Shown here piece after piece: positions 33,750 through 41,668 of a stretch of DNA of 64,000 bases (positions are counted from its first letter, which is position 1; each line of letters starts with the position of its first letter). The notes below the pieces were generated by a model that was given only the letters and a program-made list of their open reading frames with translations, did not search any database and was not told the origin of the DNA. A program made the translations under genes and the position numbers. The DNA lies in the NCBI RefSeq assembly GCF_049608145.1, contig NZ_JBMYXF010000012.1:3813-67812 (forward strand), written 5' to 3'. This stretch comes from Halocynthiibacter sp049608145. Lineage in GTDB: Bacteria; Pseudomonadota; Alphaproteobacteria; Rhodobacterales; Rhodobacteraceae.

Positions 33750-33802
33750 AGTGTTCTCCTGCAGAAACAGAGGTATTTCAGATATTTATTGATGTATTTC
33801 GC

Positions 33803-35197
33803 TCACGCATTCAGCAACAGATGCTGACGTTCCCATGGGGAAATCTCGCGTTGATATTCTTCCAGTTCGGCGCGTTTGATATCAGAATAAAGCTGGCAAA
33901 ACTCTTCCCCAAGAACGTCTCGCAGGGCTGTGTCTTCTTCAAAAAGGTCCAACGCATTGGTCAGGCTGCCAGGCAATTCCGCCCCGCCCTCATAGATCTC
34001 ATGGTTAACAGGTTCACGCGGTTCAACCTTTTCAACCATCCCCAGATAACCACAGGCAAGGCTGGCAGCGATGGACAGATACGGGTTGGTATCAATGCCA
34101 ATCACCCGGTTTTCCACGCGGCGCGCTTCCGGTCCAGAATTCGGAATTCGGATCCCGGTTGTCCGGTTATCCGCAGCCCATTCCACATTGGTCGGCGCGC
34201 TCATGCCTTCTTTGCTGAACCGGCGGAAGCTGTTCACATAAGGCGCAAGCAGCGGCACCGAATGCACAAGGTATTTCTGCGATCCACCAATGAAGTGATG
34301 GAAATGATCCGTTGGATTTCCATCTTTATCGGAAAAGATGTTTTCACCAGTTTTGGCATCCACAATCGATTGATGGATATGCATCGCAGACCCCGGTTCA
34401 TCCCGCATCGGCTTCGCCATAAAGGTTGCAAAGATGCCGTTCTTCAAAGCCGCTTCACGGATCGACCGCTTAAAGAAAAACACCTGATCCGCAAGGTTCA
34501 ACGGATCGCCATGCAGCAGATTGATTTCAATCTGCCCCGCACCGCCTTCCTGGATGATCGTATCAATCGCCAGACCCTGCGCTTCGGCAAAATCATAAAT
34601 TGTATCAATAACTTCACCGTATTCATCAACCGCATCCATCGAATAGGCTTGGCGCGATGCAGAACGGCGGCCAGTCCGGCCTAGGGGTGGTTCAATGTCT
34701 TCATTCGGGTCGGTGTGTGGTTTGGTCAGGAAAAACTCAATTTCCGGCGCAACGACGGGTTTCCAACCTTTGTCTTCATACAGCTTCAGAACGCGTTTCA
34801 GAACATTGCGCGGCGCGATCCCCAGCGGTTCACCATCCCGGGTTTCCAGATCACAGATCAGCTGCAAGGTCGGATCTTCGGCCCAGGCCACAGCCGTGCA
34901 GGTGCTCATATCAGGGCGCAGGACGATGTCCTTTTCCAGCCACTGATTTTCAATTTCCATGTCCACATATTCACCGGAAATTGTCTGATAGAACAGTGAA
35001 ATAGGCAGAAAGAAAGTGCCGCTAGGGTCAAACTTATAAGACGGCATCGCCTTACCACGGGACATCCCCACAAGGTCAGGCGTGATAATTTCAACCTCAT
35101 CCAGGCGCCGATCCCCGAGATATTCCATAAAGGCCGGTGGCAAGGTTTCAATCCAAGGGGTGGTCGTCTTCTCTGCGGGTGTGGGGCGCTTTGCCAT
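33803..35197 (-). CDS. glutamine synthetase family, gamma-glutamylpolyamine synthetase-like (PuuA), copy 1
   Basis: 464-aa glutamine synthetase-fold ligase that in this context would join glutamate to putrescine or another amine using ATP. The metal and substrate motifs read VAPEIEFFLTKP, GAGQIEINLLHGDPL, EPGSAMHIHQSIVD, NSFRRFS, NVEWAADNRTTGIRIP and RVENRVIGIDTNPYLSIAASL. The beta-grasp N-terminal domain is present (VDEVEIITPDLVGMSRGKAM). It is 95 bp downstream of gntR, with a candidate operator (35241-35263) in that gap. A second paralogue at 40328 in the plus-strand arm differs substantially. Confidence 0.9.
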   Translation of the reverse strand: MAKRPTPAEKTTTPWIETLPPAFMEYLGDRRLDEVEIITPDLVGMSRGKAMPSYKFDPSGTFFLPISLFYQTISGEYVDMEIENQWLEKDIVLRPDMSTCTAVAWAEDPTLQLICDLETRDGEPLGIAPRNVLKRVLKLYEDKGWKPVVAPEIEFFLTKPHTDPNEDIEPPLGRTGRRSASRQAYSMDAVDEYGEVIDTIYDFAEAQGLAIDTIIQEGGAGQIEINLLHGDPLNLADQVFFFKRSIREAALKNGIFATFMAKPMRDEPGSAMHIHQSIVDAKTGENIFSDKDGNPTDHFHHFIGGSQKYLVHSVPLLAPYVNSFRRFSKEGMSAPTNVEWAADNRTTGIRIPNSGPEARRVENRVIGIDTNPYLSIAASLACGYLGMVEKVEPREPVNHEIYEGGAELPGSLTNALDLFEEDTALRDVLGEEFCQLYSDIKRAELEEYQREISPWERQHLLLNA

Positions 35198-35240
35198 GGG
35201 AGTTTTCCTGATTTCGGGGCTTATCCAGCGGGATATCCCG

Positions 35241-35263
35241 GTGATTCAAAAATATGATCAAAA
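35241..35263 (-). promoter_or_regulatory. candidate GntR operator upstream of puuA copy 1
   Basis: On the minus strand the site reads TTTTGATCATATTTTTGAAT then CACC. It shares TTTGATCATAT and a second TTGA half-site at the same spacing with the site at 36073-36096 in front of potF. Its centre is about 55 bp upstream of the puuA start. Confidence 0.5.
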
Positions 35264-35292
35264 TATTCAGGCTGTCAATCCAAGAGGCACCT

Positions 35293-35952
35293 TCACGCCG
35301 AAGTTTCACCGAAAACCAGCACCTGTCGCACCTGATCCATGCCCTGACGAATGTCCGTTTCTATGGCATTACAGGCTTTTTGCAGATCGCGCGTTTCCAG
35401 CGCCCGGATCGTAACATCATGCTGATCCGGCAGGGCCGACGCCCCGTAACGTGTCAGCACCACACGCAAAGATGGTCCAGCCCGCAGCCACAAAGATTGC
35501 GCCAGCGTCAGCAAAATCCCCGCCCCCGCCGCTTCATAAAGGGCAAAGTGGAACCGGTAGTTATACTTCAGATAGCCTTCGATATCGCCCAAAGAAATGG
35601 CTTCATTCAACTGGTTATCAATGTCCCGAAGTTCAGAAATCTCAGTATCTCCGATACGGGGCACTGCAATCTGCACAAGCTTGGGTTCGATAGAAAGCCT
35701 TGCAAAATAAAGCTCTTCAACCTGTGAAATATTCAATTGCGGCACAGAAATTCGACGATTGCCCTTTGATTCCAGGGCCCCTTCCGCCGTCAAACGGCGC
35801 AAAGCTTCACGCACAGGTGTCGTCCCGGCTTCCAGCGTTTCAACCAAACCCTGAATGGTCACAGGCTGCCCCGGAACGAGCACACCAAAAAGGATCATTT
35901 CACGAATACGCAGGTAAATTGCCTCATGTTCCGGGATTTTTCGTTGTTCCAC
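35293..35952 (-). CDS. GntR family regulator, FCD (FadR-type) domain
   Basis: 219 aa from a GTG start with AGGAGAGGTAAC upstream; the upstream ATG at 35982 is a poorer choice. N-terminal winged helix: EAIYLRIREMILFGVLVPGQPVTIQGLVETLEAGTTPVREALRRLTAEGALESKGNRRISV, the typical GntR motif TPVREAL. The C-terminal half is an all-helical FCD domain (VEELYFARLSIEPKLVQIAV, LNEAISLGDIEGYLKYNYRFHFALYEAAG) that binds a metal and small organic ligand in relatives. It sits centrally between the two polyamine arms and is the obvious regulator; the sites at 35241 and 36073 are its likely targets. Confidence 0.9.
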   Translation of the reverse strand: MEQRKIPEHEAIYLRIREMILFGVLVPGQPVTIQGLVETLEAGTTPVREALRRLTAEGALESKGNRRISVPQLNISQVEELYFARLSIEPKLVQIAVPRIGDTEISELRDIDNQLNEAISLGDIEGYLKYNYRFHFALYEAAGAGILLTLAQSLWLRAGPSLRVVLTRYGASALPDQHDVTIRALETRDLQKACNAIETDIRQGMDQVRQVLVFGETSA

Positions 35953-36072
35953 GTTACCTCTCCTGGTGGGGCAATTCCCCAATCTTTACAAAAGACAAAG
36001 CACCATACCGTACGATGCTTGTTCCCCCGGTTTCTACCTGTTCTACGTCTCCTGTTGCGCCGAATCAATAAA

Positions 36073-36096
36073 TTTGATCATATCCTTGATCAAAGG
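36073..36096 (+). promoter_or_regulatory. candidate GntR operator upstream of potF
   Basis: Contains TTTGATCATATCC followed by TTGATCAAAGG: two TTGATCA half-sites whose starts are 12 bp apart, also readable as an inverted repeat. It lies 32 bp upstream of the potF start and 121 bp from the gntR start, fitting co-regulation of the divergent genes. Confidence 0.55.
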
Positions 36097-36127
36097 TGCA
36101 AATACCTTGAGAACGGGAGACCAAATC

Positions 36128-37207
36128 ATGAAGAAACTCACACTGCCGCTGGTACTGGCGATGGGCGCGACCACAGCGTATGCTGAAGAAGTCCGCGTTT
36201 ACAACTGGTCCGATTATATCGACGAAAGCATTCTTGAAAAGTTCGAAGCCGAAACCGGCATCGATCTGATCTATGATGTGTTTGATTCAAACGAGCTGCT
36301 TGAAACCAAAATGCTGGCAGGTGGTTCCGGCTATGATGTTGTGGTCCCTTCCGCGACCTTCCTGCAACGTCAGATTACAGCGGGCGCTTTCCAAACTTTG
36401 GATTACGGCCAGCTGTCCAACAGCGGCAACCTCTGGGATGCCATCAAAGAACGCACCAATGAATATGATCCAAATGGTGAACATGCCGTAAACTACCTGT
36501 GGGGCACCACCGGTATTGGCGTGAATGTTGGCAAGGTTCAGGAACTGCTGGGCGAAGACGCCCCGATCAATTCCCTTGCGCTGATCTTTGATCCCGCAAA
36601 CATGGAAAAACTAGCCGCTTGTGGTGTTCAGATGGTCGACGCCCCATCCGAAATGATCCCCGCCGCGCTGGCATATCTTGGCGAAGATCCAGACAGCCAT
36701 GATCCGGAAGTCATCGCAAAGGCCGAAGCCGTCTTCGCCGCTGTGCGCCCCTATATCCAGAAATTCCACAGCTCAGAATACATCAACGCGCTGGCAAATG
36801 GTGACATCTGTGTTGGCTATGGTTTCTCAGGCGACGTTCTACAGGCCCGCGACCGTGCAGCCGAAGCAGAGAATGGCATCGAAATCGCATATAACGCCCC
36901 GCTTGAAGGCGCGCAGATGTGGTTTGACATGCTGGCAATTCCGGTTGACGCCCCCAACCCGGATGGCGCGCATAAATTCATCAACTTCCTGATGCAGCCA
37001 GAAAACATCGCAGCCGCAACAAACTATGTGAATTATGCCAACGGCAACTCTGCCGCGCATGAATTTGTTGATCCAGAAATCCTCGCCGATACCGCCGTTT
37101 ACCCGGATGAGGCGACACTGGAAAACCTATACATCACAAACGCATACCCTGCCCGCGTACAGCGCGTAGTGACACGTCTGTGGACAAAAATTAAGTCCGG
37201 CGTTTAA
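36128..37207 (+). CDS. potF: polyamine ABC transporter substrate-binding protein (PotF/PotD type)
   Basis: Periplasmic binding protein, 359 aa, delivering putrescine or spermidine to the permease. The signal peptide MKKLTLPLVLAMGATTAYA precedes the mature start EEVRVYNWSDYIDESI, the classic PotF/PotD opening. Ligand-pocket segments: YDVVVPSATFLQRQI, YLWGTTGIGVNVGKV, GFSGDVLQA, and APLEGAQMWFDMLAIPVDAPNPDGAHKFINFLMQPE. Start ATG 36128 follows AACGGGAGACCAAATC. First gene of the plus-strand arm. A hairpin after its stop probably makes it more abundant than the downstream genes. Confidence 0.92.
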   Translation: MKKLTLPLVLAMGATTAYAEEVRVYNWSDYIDESILEKFEAETGIDLIYDVFDSNELLETKMLAGGSGYDVVVPSATFLQRQITAGAFQTLDYGQLSNSGNLWDAIKERTNEYDPNGEHAVNYLWGTTGIGVNVGKVQELLGEDAPINSLALIFDPANMEKLAACGVQMVDAPSEMIPAALAYLGEDPDSHDPEVIAKAEAVFAAVRPYIQKFHSSEYINALANGDICVGYGFSGDVLQARDRAAEAENGIEIAYNAPLEGAQMWFDMLAIPVDAPNPDGAHKFINFLMQPENIAAATNYVNYANGNSAAHEFVDPEILADTAVYPDEATLENLYITNAYPARVQRVVTRLWTKIKSGV

Positions 37208-37226
37208 GCCAGATTGTCAAAATATT

Positions 37227-37252
37227 GGCGCGGGCGGCACATCGCCCGCGCC
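37227..37252 (+). terminator. attenuating hairpin between potF and potG
   Basis: Perfect 10-bp stem GGCGCGGGCG / CGCCCGCGCC with loop GCACAT and no T run, 20 nt after the potF stop. Such hairpins behind binding-protein genes typically stabilise the upstream mRNA or partly stop transcription. Confidence 0.7.
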
Positions 37253-37274
37253 CTAATATCGGGGAGGGGTAGTT

Positions 37275-38402
37275 ATGAATACACAGGCCATCGACAGCAA
37301 TTTTGCGCCTTGGGAAAACAGCGAAGAAACGCCACTGATTGAATTTCAGAACGTCACCAAACGTTTCGGCGAATTTACCGCAATCGACAATCTGAACCTG
37401 AAAATCTATGAGCGCGAATTCTTCGCCCTGCTTGGCCCCTCTGGCTGTGGTAAAACCACCCTGATGCGCATGCTGGCGGGCTTTGAAAACCCGACCGAAG
37501 GCACAATTATTCTGGATGGTCAGGACATCGCTCCGATCCCTCCGAACAAGCGTTCCACCAATATGATGTTCCAGTCCTATGCGCTGTTCCCACATCTTTC
37601 AGTCGCCGATAACATCGCTTTTGGTCTGAAACGTGATGGCATGGCCAAAGGCGATATCGATGCCCGCGTGGATGAAATGATCCGCCTTGTGCAGCTTGGT
37701 AAATTCGCCAAACGCAAACCCGATCAGATCTCAGGTGGTCAGCGTCAACGTGTGGCACTGGCCCGCGCACTTGCCCGTGCGCCGAAACTTTTGCTGCTGG
37801 ATGAACCGCTCGGCGCGCTGGATAAAAAGCTGCGCCAGGAAACCCAGTTTGAACTGATGGACATCCAAGAAAGCACCGGAACCACCTTTGTCATCGTGAC
37901 CCACGACCAAGAAGAGGCCATGACGGTTGCCTCTCGTGTTGCTGTGATGGACCACGGAAAATTGGTTCAAGTCGACACGCCCGACCGCATTTATGAGAAC
38001 CCAAATTCAACCTATGTGGCTGACTTCATTGGGGATGTGAACATCCTGAAAGGTCATGCCTCTAAGACCGACGCGGGCTGCGCCATTGCCTGGGGCGAAG
38101 GCCAACCAAAGATCAACACATCCTGCGGCACCGACCTGCACGGCGCCGTTCATTACGCGATCCGCCCGGAAAAGATCGCGGTTTCTGCTGAAAAGCCCGA
38201 CGCAGCGAACGTGCTGAAAGGCAAGGTTCTAGACATCGCCTACCTTGGCAATATTTCGACCTATTACGTCAAGCTGGCCACGGGTGAAGTGATCAAAGCG
38301 CAGGCCGCCAACAACCGCCGAATTTCGCGACGCAGCTTCACCTGGGACGACGAAGTCTACCTCAGCTTTACAGACACCGCCGGTGTCGTACTGGCGCAGT
38401 AA
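37275..38402 (+). CDS. potG: polyamine ABC transporter ATP-binding protein (PotG/PotA type)
   Basis: 375-aa cytoplasmic ATPase. Walker A LLGPSGCGKTTLMRMLAG, Q-loop MMFQSYALFPHLSV, signature ISGGQRQRVALARALA, Walker B KLLLLDEPLGALD and H-loop VTHDQEEAMT are intact. The C-terminal TOBE domain (AIRPEKIAVS onwards) is typical of polyamine, sulfate and iron importers. GGGGAGGGGTAGTT precedes the ATG. It is followed by two permeases with a 2-nt gap. Confidence 0.92.
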   Translation: MNTQAIDSNFAPWENSEETPLIEFQNVTKRFGEFTAIDNLNLKIYEREFFALLGPSGCGKTTLMRMLAGFENPTEGTIILDGQDIAPIPPNKRSTNMMFQSYALFPHLSVADNIAFGLKRDGMAKGDIDARVDEMIRLVQLGKFAKRKPDQISGGQRQRVALARALARAPKLLLLDEPLGALDKKLRQETQFELMDIQESTGTTFVIVTHDQEEAMTVASRVAVMDHGKLVQVDTPDRIYENPNSTYVADFIGDVNILKGHASKTDAGCAIAWGEGQPKINTSCGTDLHGAVHYAIRPEKIAVSAEKPDAANVLKGKVLDIAYLGNISTYYVKLATGEVIKAQAANNRRISRRSFTWDDEVYLSFTDTAGVVLAQ

Positions 38403-38404
38403 TC

Positions 38405-39520
38405 ATGAATATTCTGCGCCGCACCGCCCTCATCCTGCCGCCATATCTCTGGCTGCTGATGCTGTTCCTGATCCCTTTTGCGATCGTTTTCAAAATCTCT
38501 CTGTCGGAATACGCCCTGTCGATTCCGCGCTATATGCCGCAATACGACCCAGAAACGGGCATTTGGCACCTGATCACTCAGCTGAGTTTCGAAAACTATC
38601 GCCTGATTGGCGCCGGTGCCGTGATTGCGGTTCTCTCCGGTATTGCCCTGCTCGCTGCATTAATCCTTCTGTTTTACCCGAGGCTCCGCTCGGCCTTCAG
38701 TGGGGAAACTGACGGGTCACTCTCCGATCGTCTCGCCGCATTTTTGCTGGGCCTTGCGGCCGCCGCCGTTCTGGTCATTCTTGGCGTCATCGCTCTCTCA
38801 TGGTTCTTCCCCTCTTTGTCAGGGTTTGTTGAACTACAAGACCACCTCTATTACACGGCCTATCTGTCCAGCCTGAAAATCGCATTATTTTCGACATGCC
38901 TAACCCTAGCTGTTGGATTCCCCTTCGCCTGGGCCATGGCGCGATCCCCCGAACAATATCGCCCCATGCTGATGATGCTTGTGATCTTGCCCTTCTGGAC
39001 GTCTTTCCTAATCCGGGTCTACGCATGGCGCGGTATCCTCAGCCAGACCGGCTATCTGAACCAGATCTTGATGGCGCTTGGAATTATTGATGAACCCTTG
39101 GTCATTTTGAACACCAATATCGCCGTCTATATTGGCATCGTTTACACCTATCTGCCGTTCATGGTGCTGCCAATCTACGCGACGCTCGAAAAGCTGGACG
39201 AAAGCCTGAATGAGGCCGCGATTGACTTGGGCTGCACCCGTACATCTGCCTTTTGGCTGGTGACTGTGCCCCTATCGCGACCTGGTGTGATTGCGGGCTG
39301 CTTCTTGGTCTTTATTCCCGCGCTTGGCGAATATGTGATCCCGGAACTTCTGGGCGGTTCAAACACCCTGATGATCGGCAAGGTTCTGGTGGAAGAATTT
39401 GAGAAAAACGGCGACTGGCCCGTTGCCAGCGCCGTTGCTGTCATCCTTCTGCTGATCCTGATCATCCCCATCGTGCTCTTTCAGCGCAACCAGCAGAAAA
39501 ACCAGGAGGCAGGCCTATGA
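38405..39520 (+). CDS. potH: polyamine ABC transporter permease (PotH/PotB type)
   Basis: Inner-membrane permease, 371 aa, longer than the usual ~300 aa because of an extra hydrophobic region (residues ~70-140: GAGAVIAVLSGIALLAALILLFY and LAAFLLGLAAAAVLVILGVIAL) inserted after the first periplasmic loop. The EAA loop for ATPase contact is LNEAAIDLGCTRTSAFWLVTVPLSRPGV. LPFWTSFLIRVYAWRGIL is the family-typical segment. Overlaps potI by 4 nt. Confidence 0.9.
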   Translation: MNILRRTALILPPYLWLLMLFLIPFAIVFKISLSEYALSIPRYMPQYDPETGIWHLITQLSFENYRLIGAGAVIAVLSGIALLAALILLFYPRLRSAFSGETDGSLSDRLAAFLLGLAAAAVLVILGVIALSWFFPSLSGFVELQDHLYYTAYLSSLKIALFSTCLTLAVGFPFAWAMARSPEQYRPMLMMLVILPFWTSFLIRVYAWRGILSQTGYLNQILMALGIIDEPLVILNTNIAVYIGIVYTYLPFMVLPIYATLEKLDESLNEAAIDLGCTRTSAFWLVTVPLSRPGVIAGCFLVFIPALGEYVIPELLGGSNTLMIGKVLVEEFEKNGDWPVASAVAVILLLILIIPIVLFQRNQQKNQEAGL

Positions 39521-40335
39521 GACGTTTATCATGGTTTAATGTCACATCCCTGACACTTGGTTTTGCCTTCCTATATCTGCCCATTCTGTTGCTGATCATC
39601 TTCAGTTTCAACGAAAGCCGACTTGTCACCGTATGGGCGGGGTTCTCGACCAAATGGTACGGCGAATTGATGCAGAACGAGGCCTTCCTTAAGGCCGCAT
39701 GGGCCACATTGAAAATCGGCATCGCTTCAGCAACATTCGCGACAGTCCTTGGCACTATGGCCGCCTGGATCCTTGTGCGTGGTGGGAAATTCCGGGGGCG
39801 CACTTTGTTCTCCGGCATGATCTACGCCCCGCTTGTGATGCCCGAAGTCATCACCGGTCTGTCGCTTTTGTTGATGTTTATCGCTCTGAACGTTGATCGC
39901 GGGTTGTTCACCATCATCCTGGCGCATACCACGTTTTCAATGTGTTACGTATCAGTTGTGGTGTCTTCGCGTCTGGTCAGCTTTGATCAATCCTTGGAAG
40001 AAGCCGCGCTTGATCTGGGCTGCACGCCGTTCGAGGCCTTCCGTCTGGTGACCCTGCCAATCATCGCGCCCTCTGTGATTTCGGGCTGGCTTTTGGCCTT
40101 CACCCTGTCGCTGGATGATTTCGTGATCGCAAGCTTCACCTCAGGTGCGGGTGCATCAACCCTGCCGATTGAAATTTTCAGTCGTGTGCGCCGGGGCGTC
40201 ACACCGGAAATCAACGCGCTGTCGACCATCATGATCACAATCGTGGCCATTGGCGTCATCGTGGCATCCCTGTCCGCCAAACAATCCGCCGCCCGCAAGA
40301 AACGCGCTGAACAAGAGGCCGCTGCAGATGTCTGA
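39517..40335 (+). CDS. potI: polyamine ABC transporter permease (PotI/PotC type)
   Basis: 272-aa permease with six hydrophobic helices. N-terminal LTLGFAFLYLPILLLIIFSFNESRLVTVWAGFSTKWY is the standard PotI opening; the EAA loop reads LEEAALDLGCTPFEAFRLVTLPIIAPSVISG. TLSLDDFVIASFTSGAGASTLPIEIFSRVRRGVTPEINALS is the conserved family segment. It starts within potH (ATGA overlap) and its stop overlaps the next gene by 8 nt, so transporter and catabolic genes are translated as one unit. Confidence 0.92.
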   Translation: MRRLSWFNVTSLTLGFAFLYLPILLLIIFSFNESRLVTVWAGFSTKWYGELMQNEAFLKAAWATLKIGIASATFATVLGTMAAWILVRGGKFRGRTLFSGMIYAPLVMPEVITGLSLLLMFIALNVDRGLFTIILAHTTFSMCYVSVVVSSRLVSFDQSLEEAALDLGCTPFEAFRLVTLPIIAPSVISGWLLAFTLSLDDFVIASFTSGAGASTLPIEIFSRVRRGVTPEINALSTIMITIVAIGVIVASLSAKQSAARKKRAEQEAAADV

Positions 40336-41668
40336 CTTCGAAAAATCCTTTGCCGGATATTGCACCACCTTCGGTGAACCTGACCGGATCGAATTGATGC
40401 TGTGCGATCTCAACGGCATCCTGCGGGGCAAATGGCTGCCGGGCGATCAGACCGGTAAATTCGCCAAAGGTGACGTACGCCTGCCCCTCTCCACCTATGC
40501 CCCGAACATTCTGGGCGAAGAGGTTGAAGAAACCGGTCTCGGCATTGTGGCCGGGGATCCCGACGGTCATCTTACCCCTGTCACAAGCAGCCTTGCGCCC
40601 GTCCCCTGGGCCAAGGGAAATGTCGCCCAGATGCTGGTGGAAATGGTCGAACCGGGCAAGGACAGCAATCCACTGTCCCCCCGCGGCATACTGAAATCTG
40701 TTCTGGATCGCTTTGCTGCAAAAGATATGTTTCCGGTGGTGGCAAGCGAACTTGAATTCTACATTTTCAAACCGCGCGCCAATGCCTCAGATGCGCCCAT
40801 CCCCCCGGCCCGCACCCCCGATGCGCAGAACTATGATCTGGAAATTCTGGATCGGCAGGAAGACATCCTGACTGAAATTCAGGCTGCATGTTCGGCCCAG
40901 GGTCTGGCCACAGACACGTTGATCGCGGAATACGGCCCTGGCCAGTTTGAGATCAACTTTCACCACACAGGCGACGTGCTGCGGGCCGCAGACACTGCCC
41001 TATTGTTCCGTCGTCTCGTGCGTGCGGTTGTGGCGCGTCACGGGATGGAAGCCAGCTTCATGGCCAAACCCTATGCAGAATTTCCCGGCAACGGGATGCA
41101 TCTGCATGCGTCCCTTGTGAATGGCGCTGGCGACAATGTGTTTTCAGCAGCAAGCGGCGTGGGGGAAACCCTGCAAAACGCGGTGGCTGGCGTGCTGTCC
41201 ACCATGGCCGATCTTCAGGCAATCTTTGCCCCGCATATGAACAGCTATCGCCGTTTTCAGCCCAACAGTTTCGCGCCAACCGCGCCGGATTGGGCGCTGG
41301 ATCATCGCGGGGCTTCTGTGCGCATTCCGGCGACAAAAGGCCCCGGCGCACGCCTGGAACACCGGATTTCTGGCGCGGATGTGAACCCTTATCTCGCCTT
41401 CGCAGCCATCCTTGGCGGCATGTTGCACGGGATCGAAACCAAACCTGCCCTGCCCCTGTCACTTGATGATCCACAGGCAACACCATCCGCCCCACTTGGC
41501 CATGACTGGCTGATGGCCGTGGAACGTTTTGTACAGGCCGACATCGCCGCTGAAATCTTTGGACAACAGTATCGCGATATCTACGCCACCCTGCGCCGTG
41601 ACGAAATCCAAAAGATCGCCACCCGCCTGACACAGGTGGAATATGAGGTCTATCTTGGCCGCCTCTGA
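40328..41668 (+). CDS. glutamine synthetase family, gamma-glutamylpolyamine synthetase-like (PuuA), copy 2
   Basis: 446 aa from MSDFEKSFAGY, 8 nt inside potI; an in-frame upstream extension to 40250 has no homology and is rejected. Motifs: DLNGILRGKWLP (N-domain), VASELEFYIFKP, GPGQFEINFHHTGDVL, GNGMHLHASLVN, NSYRRFQPNSFAP, and LEHRISGADVNPYLAFAAIL. The substrate-loop residues differ from copy 1 (for instance HHTGDVL against LHGDPL), suggesting a different amine. Co-transcribed with the Pot transporter and the puuB-like copy 2, a link between uptake and first catabolic step. Confidence 0.9.
   Translation: MSDFEKSFAGYCTTFGEPDRIELMLCDLNGILRGKWLPGDQTGKFAKGDVRLPLSTYAPNILGEEVEETGLGIVAGDPDGHLTPVTSSLAPVPWAKGNVAQMLVEMVEPGKDSNPLSPRGILKSVLDRFAAKDMFPVVASELEFYIFKPRANASDAPIPPARTPDAQNYDLEILDRQEDILTEIQAACSAQGLATDTLIAEYGPGQFEINFHHTGDVLRAADTALLFRRLVRAVVARHGMEASFMAKPYAEFPGNGMHLHASLVNGAGDNVFSAASGVGETLQNAVAGVLSTMADLQAIFAPHMNSYRRFQPNSFAPTAPDWALDHRGASVRIPATKGPGARLEHRISGADVNPYLAFAAILGGMLHGIETKPALPLSLDDPQATPSAPLGHDWLMAVERFVQADIAAEIFGQQYRDIYATLRRDEIQKIATRLTQVEYEVYLGRL

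Noticed and set aside
32490..33827. Open frame of 445 codons on the plus strand
   Set aside because: Antisense to the spuC-like aminotransferase, whose PLP motifs are intact; arises from codon bias.
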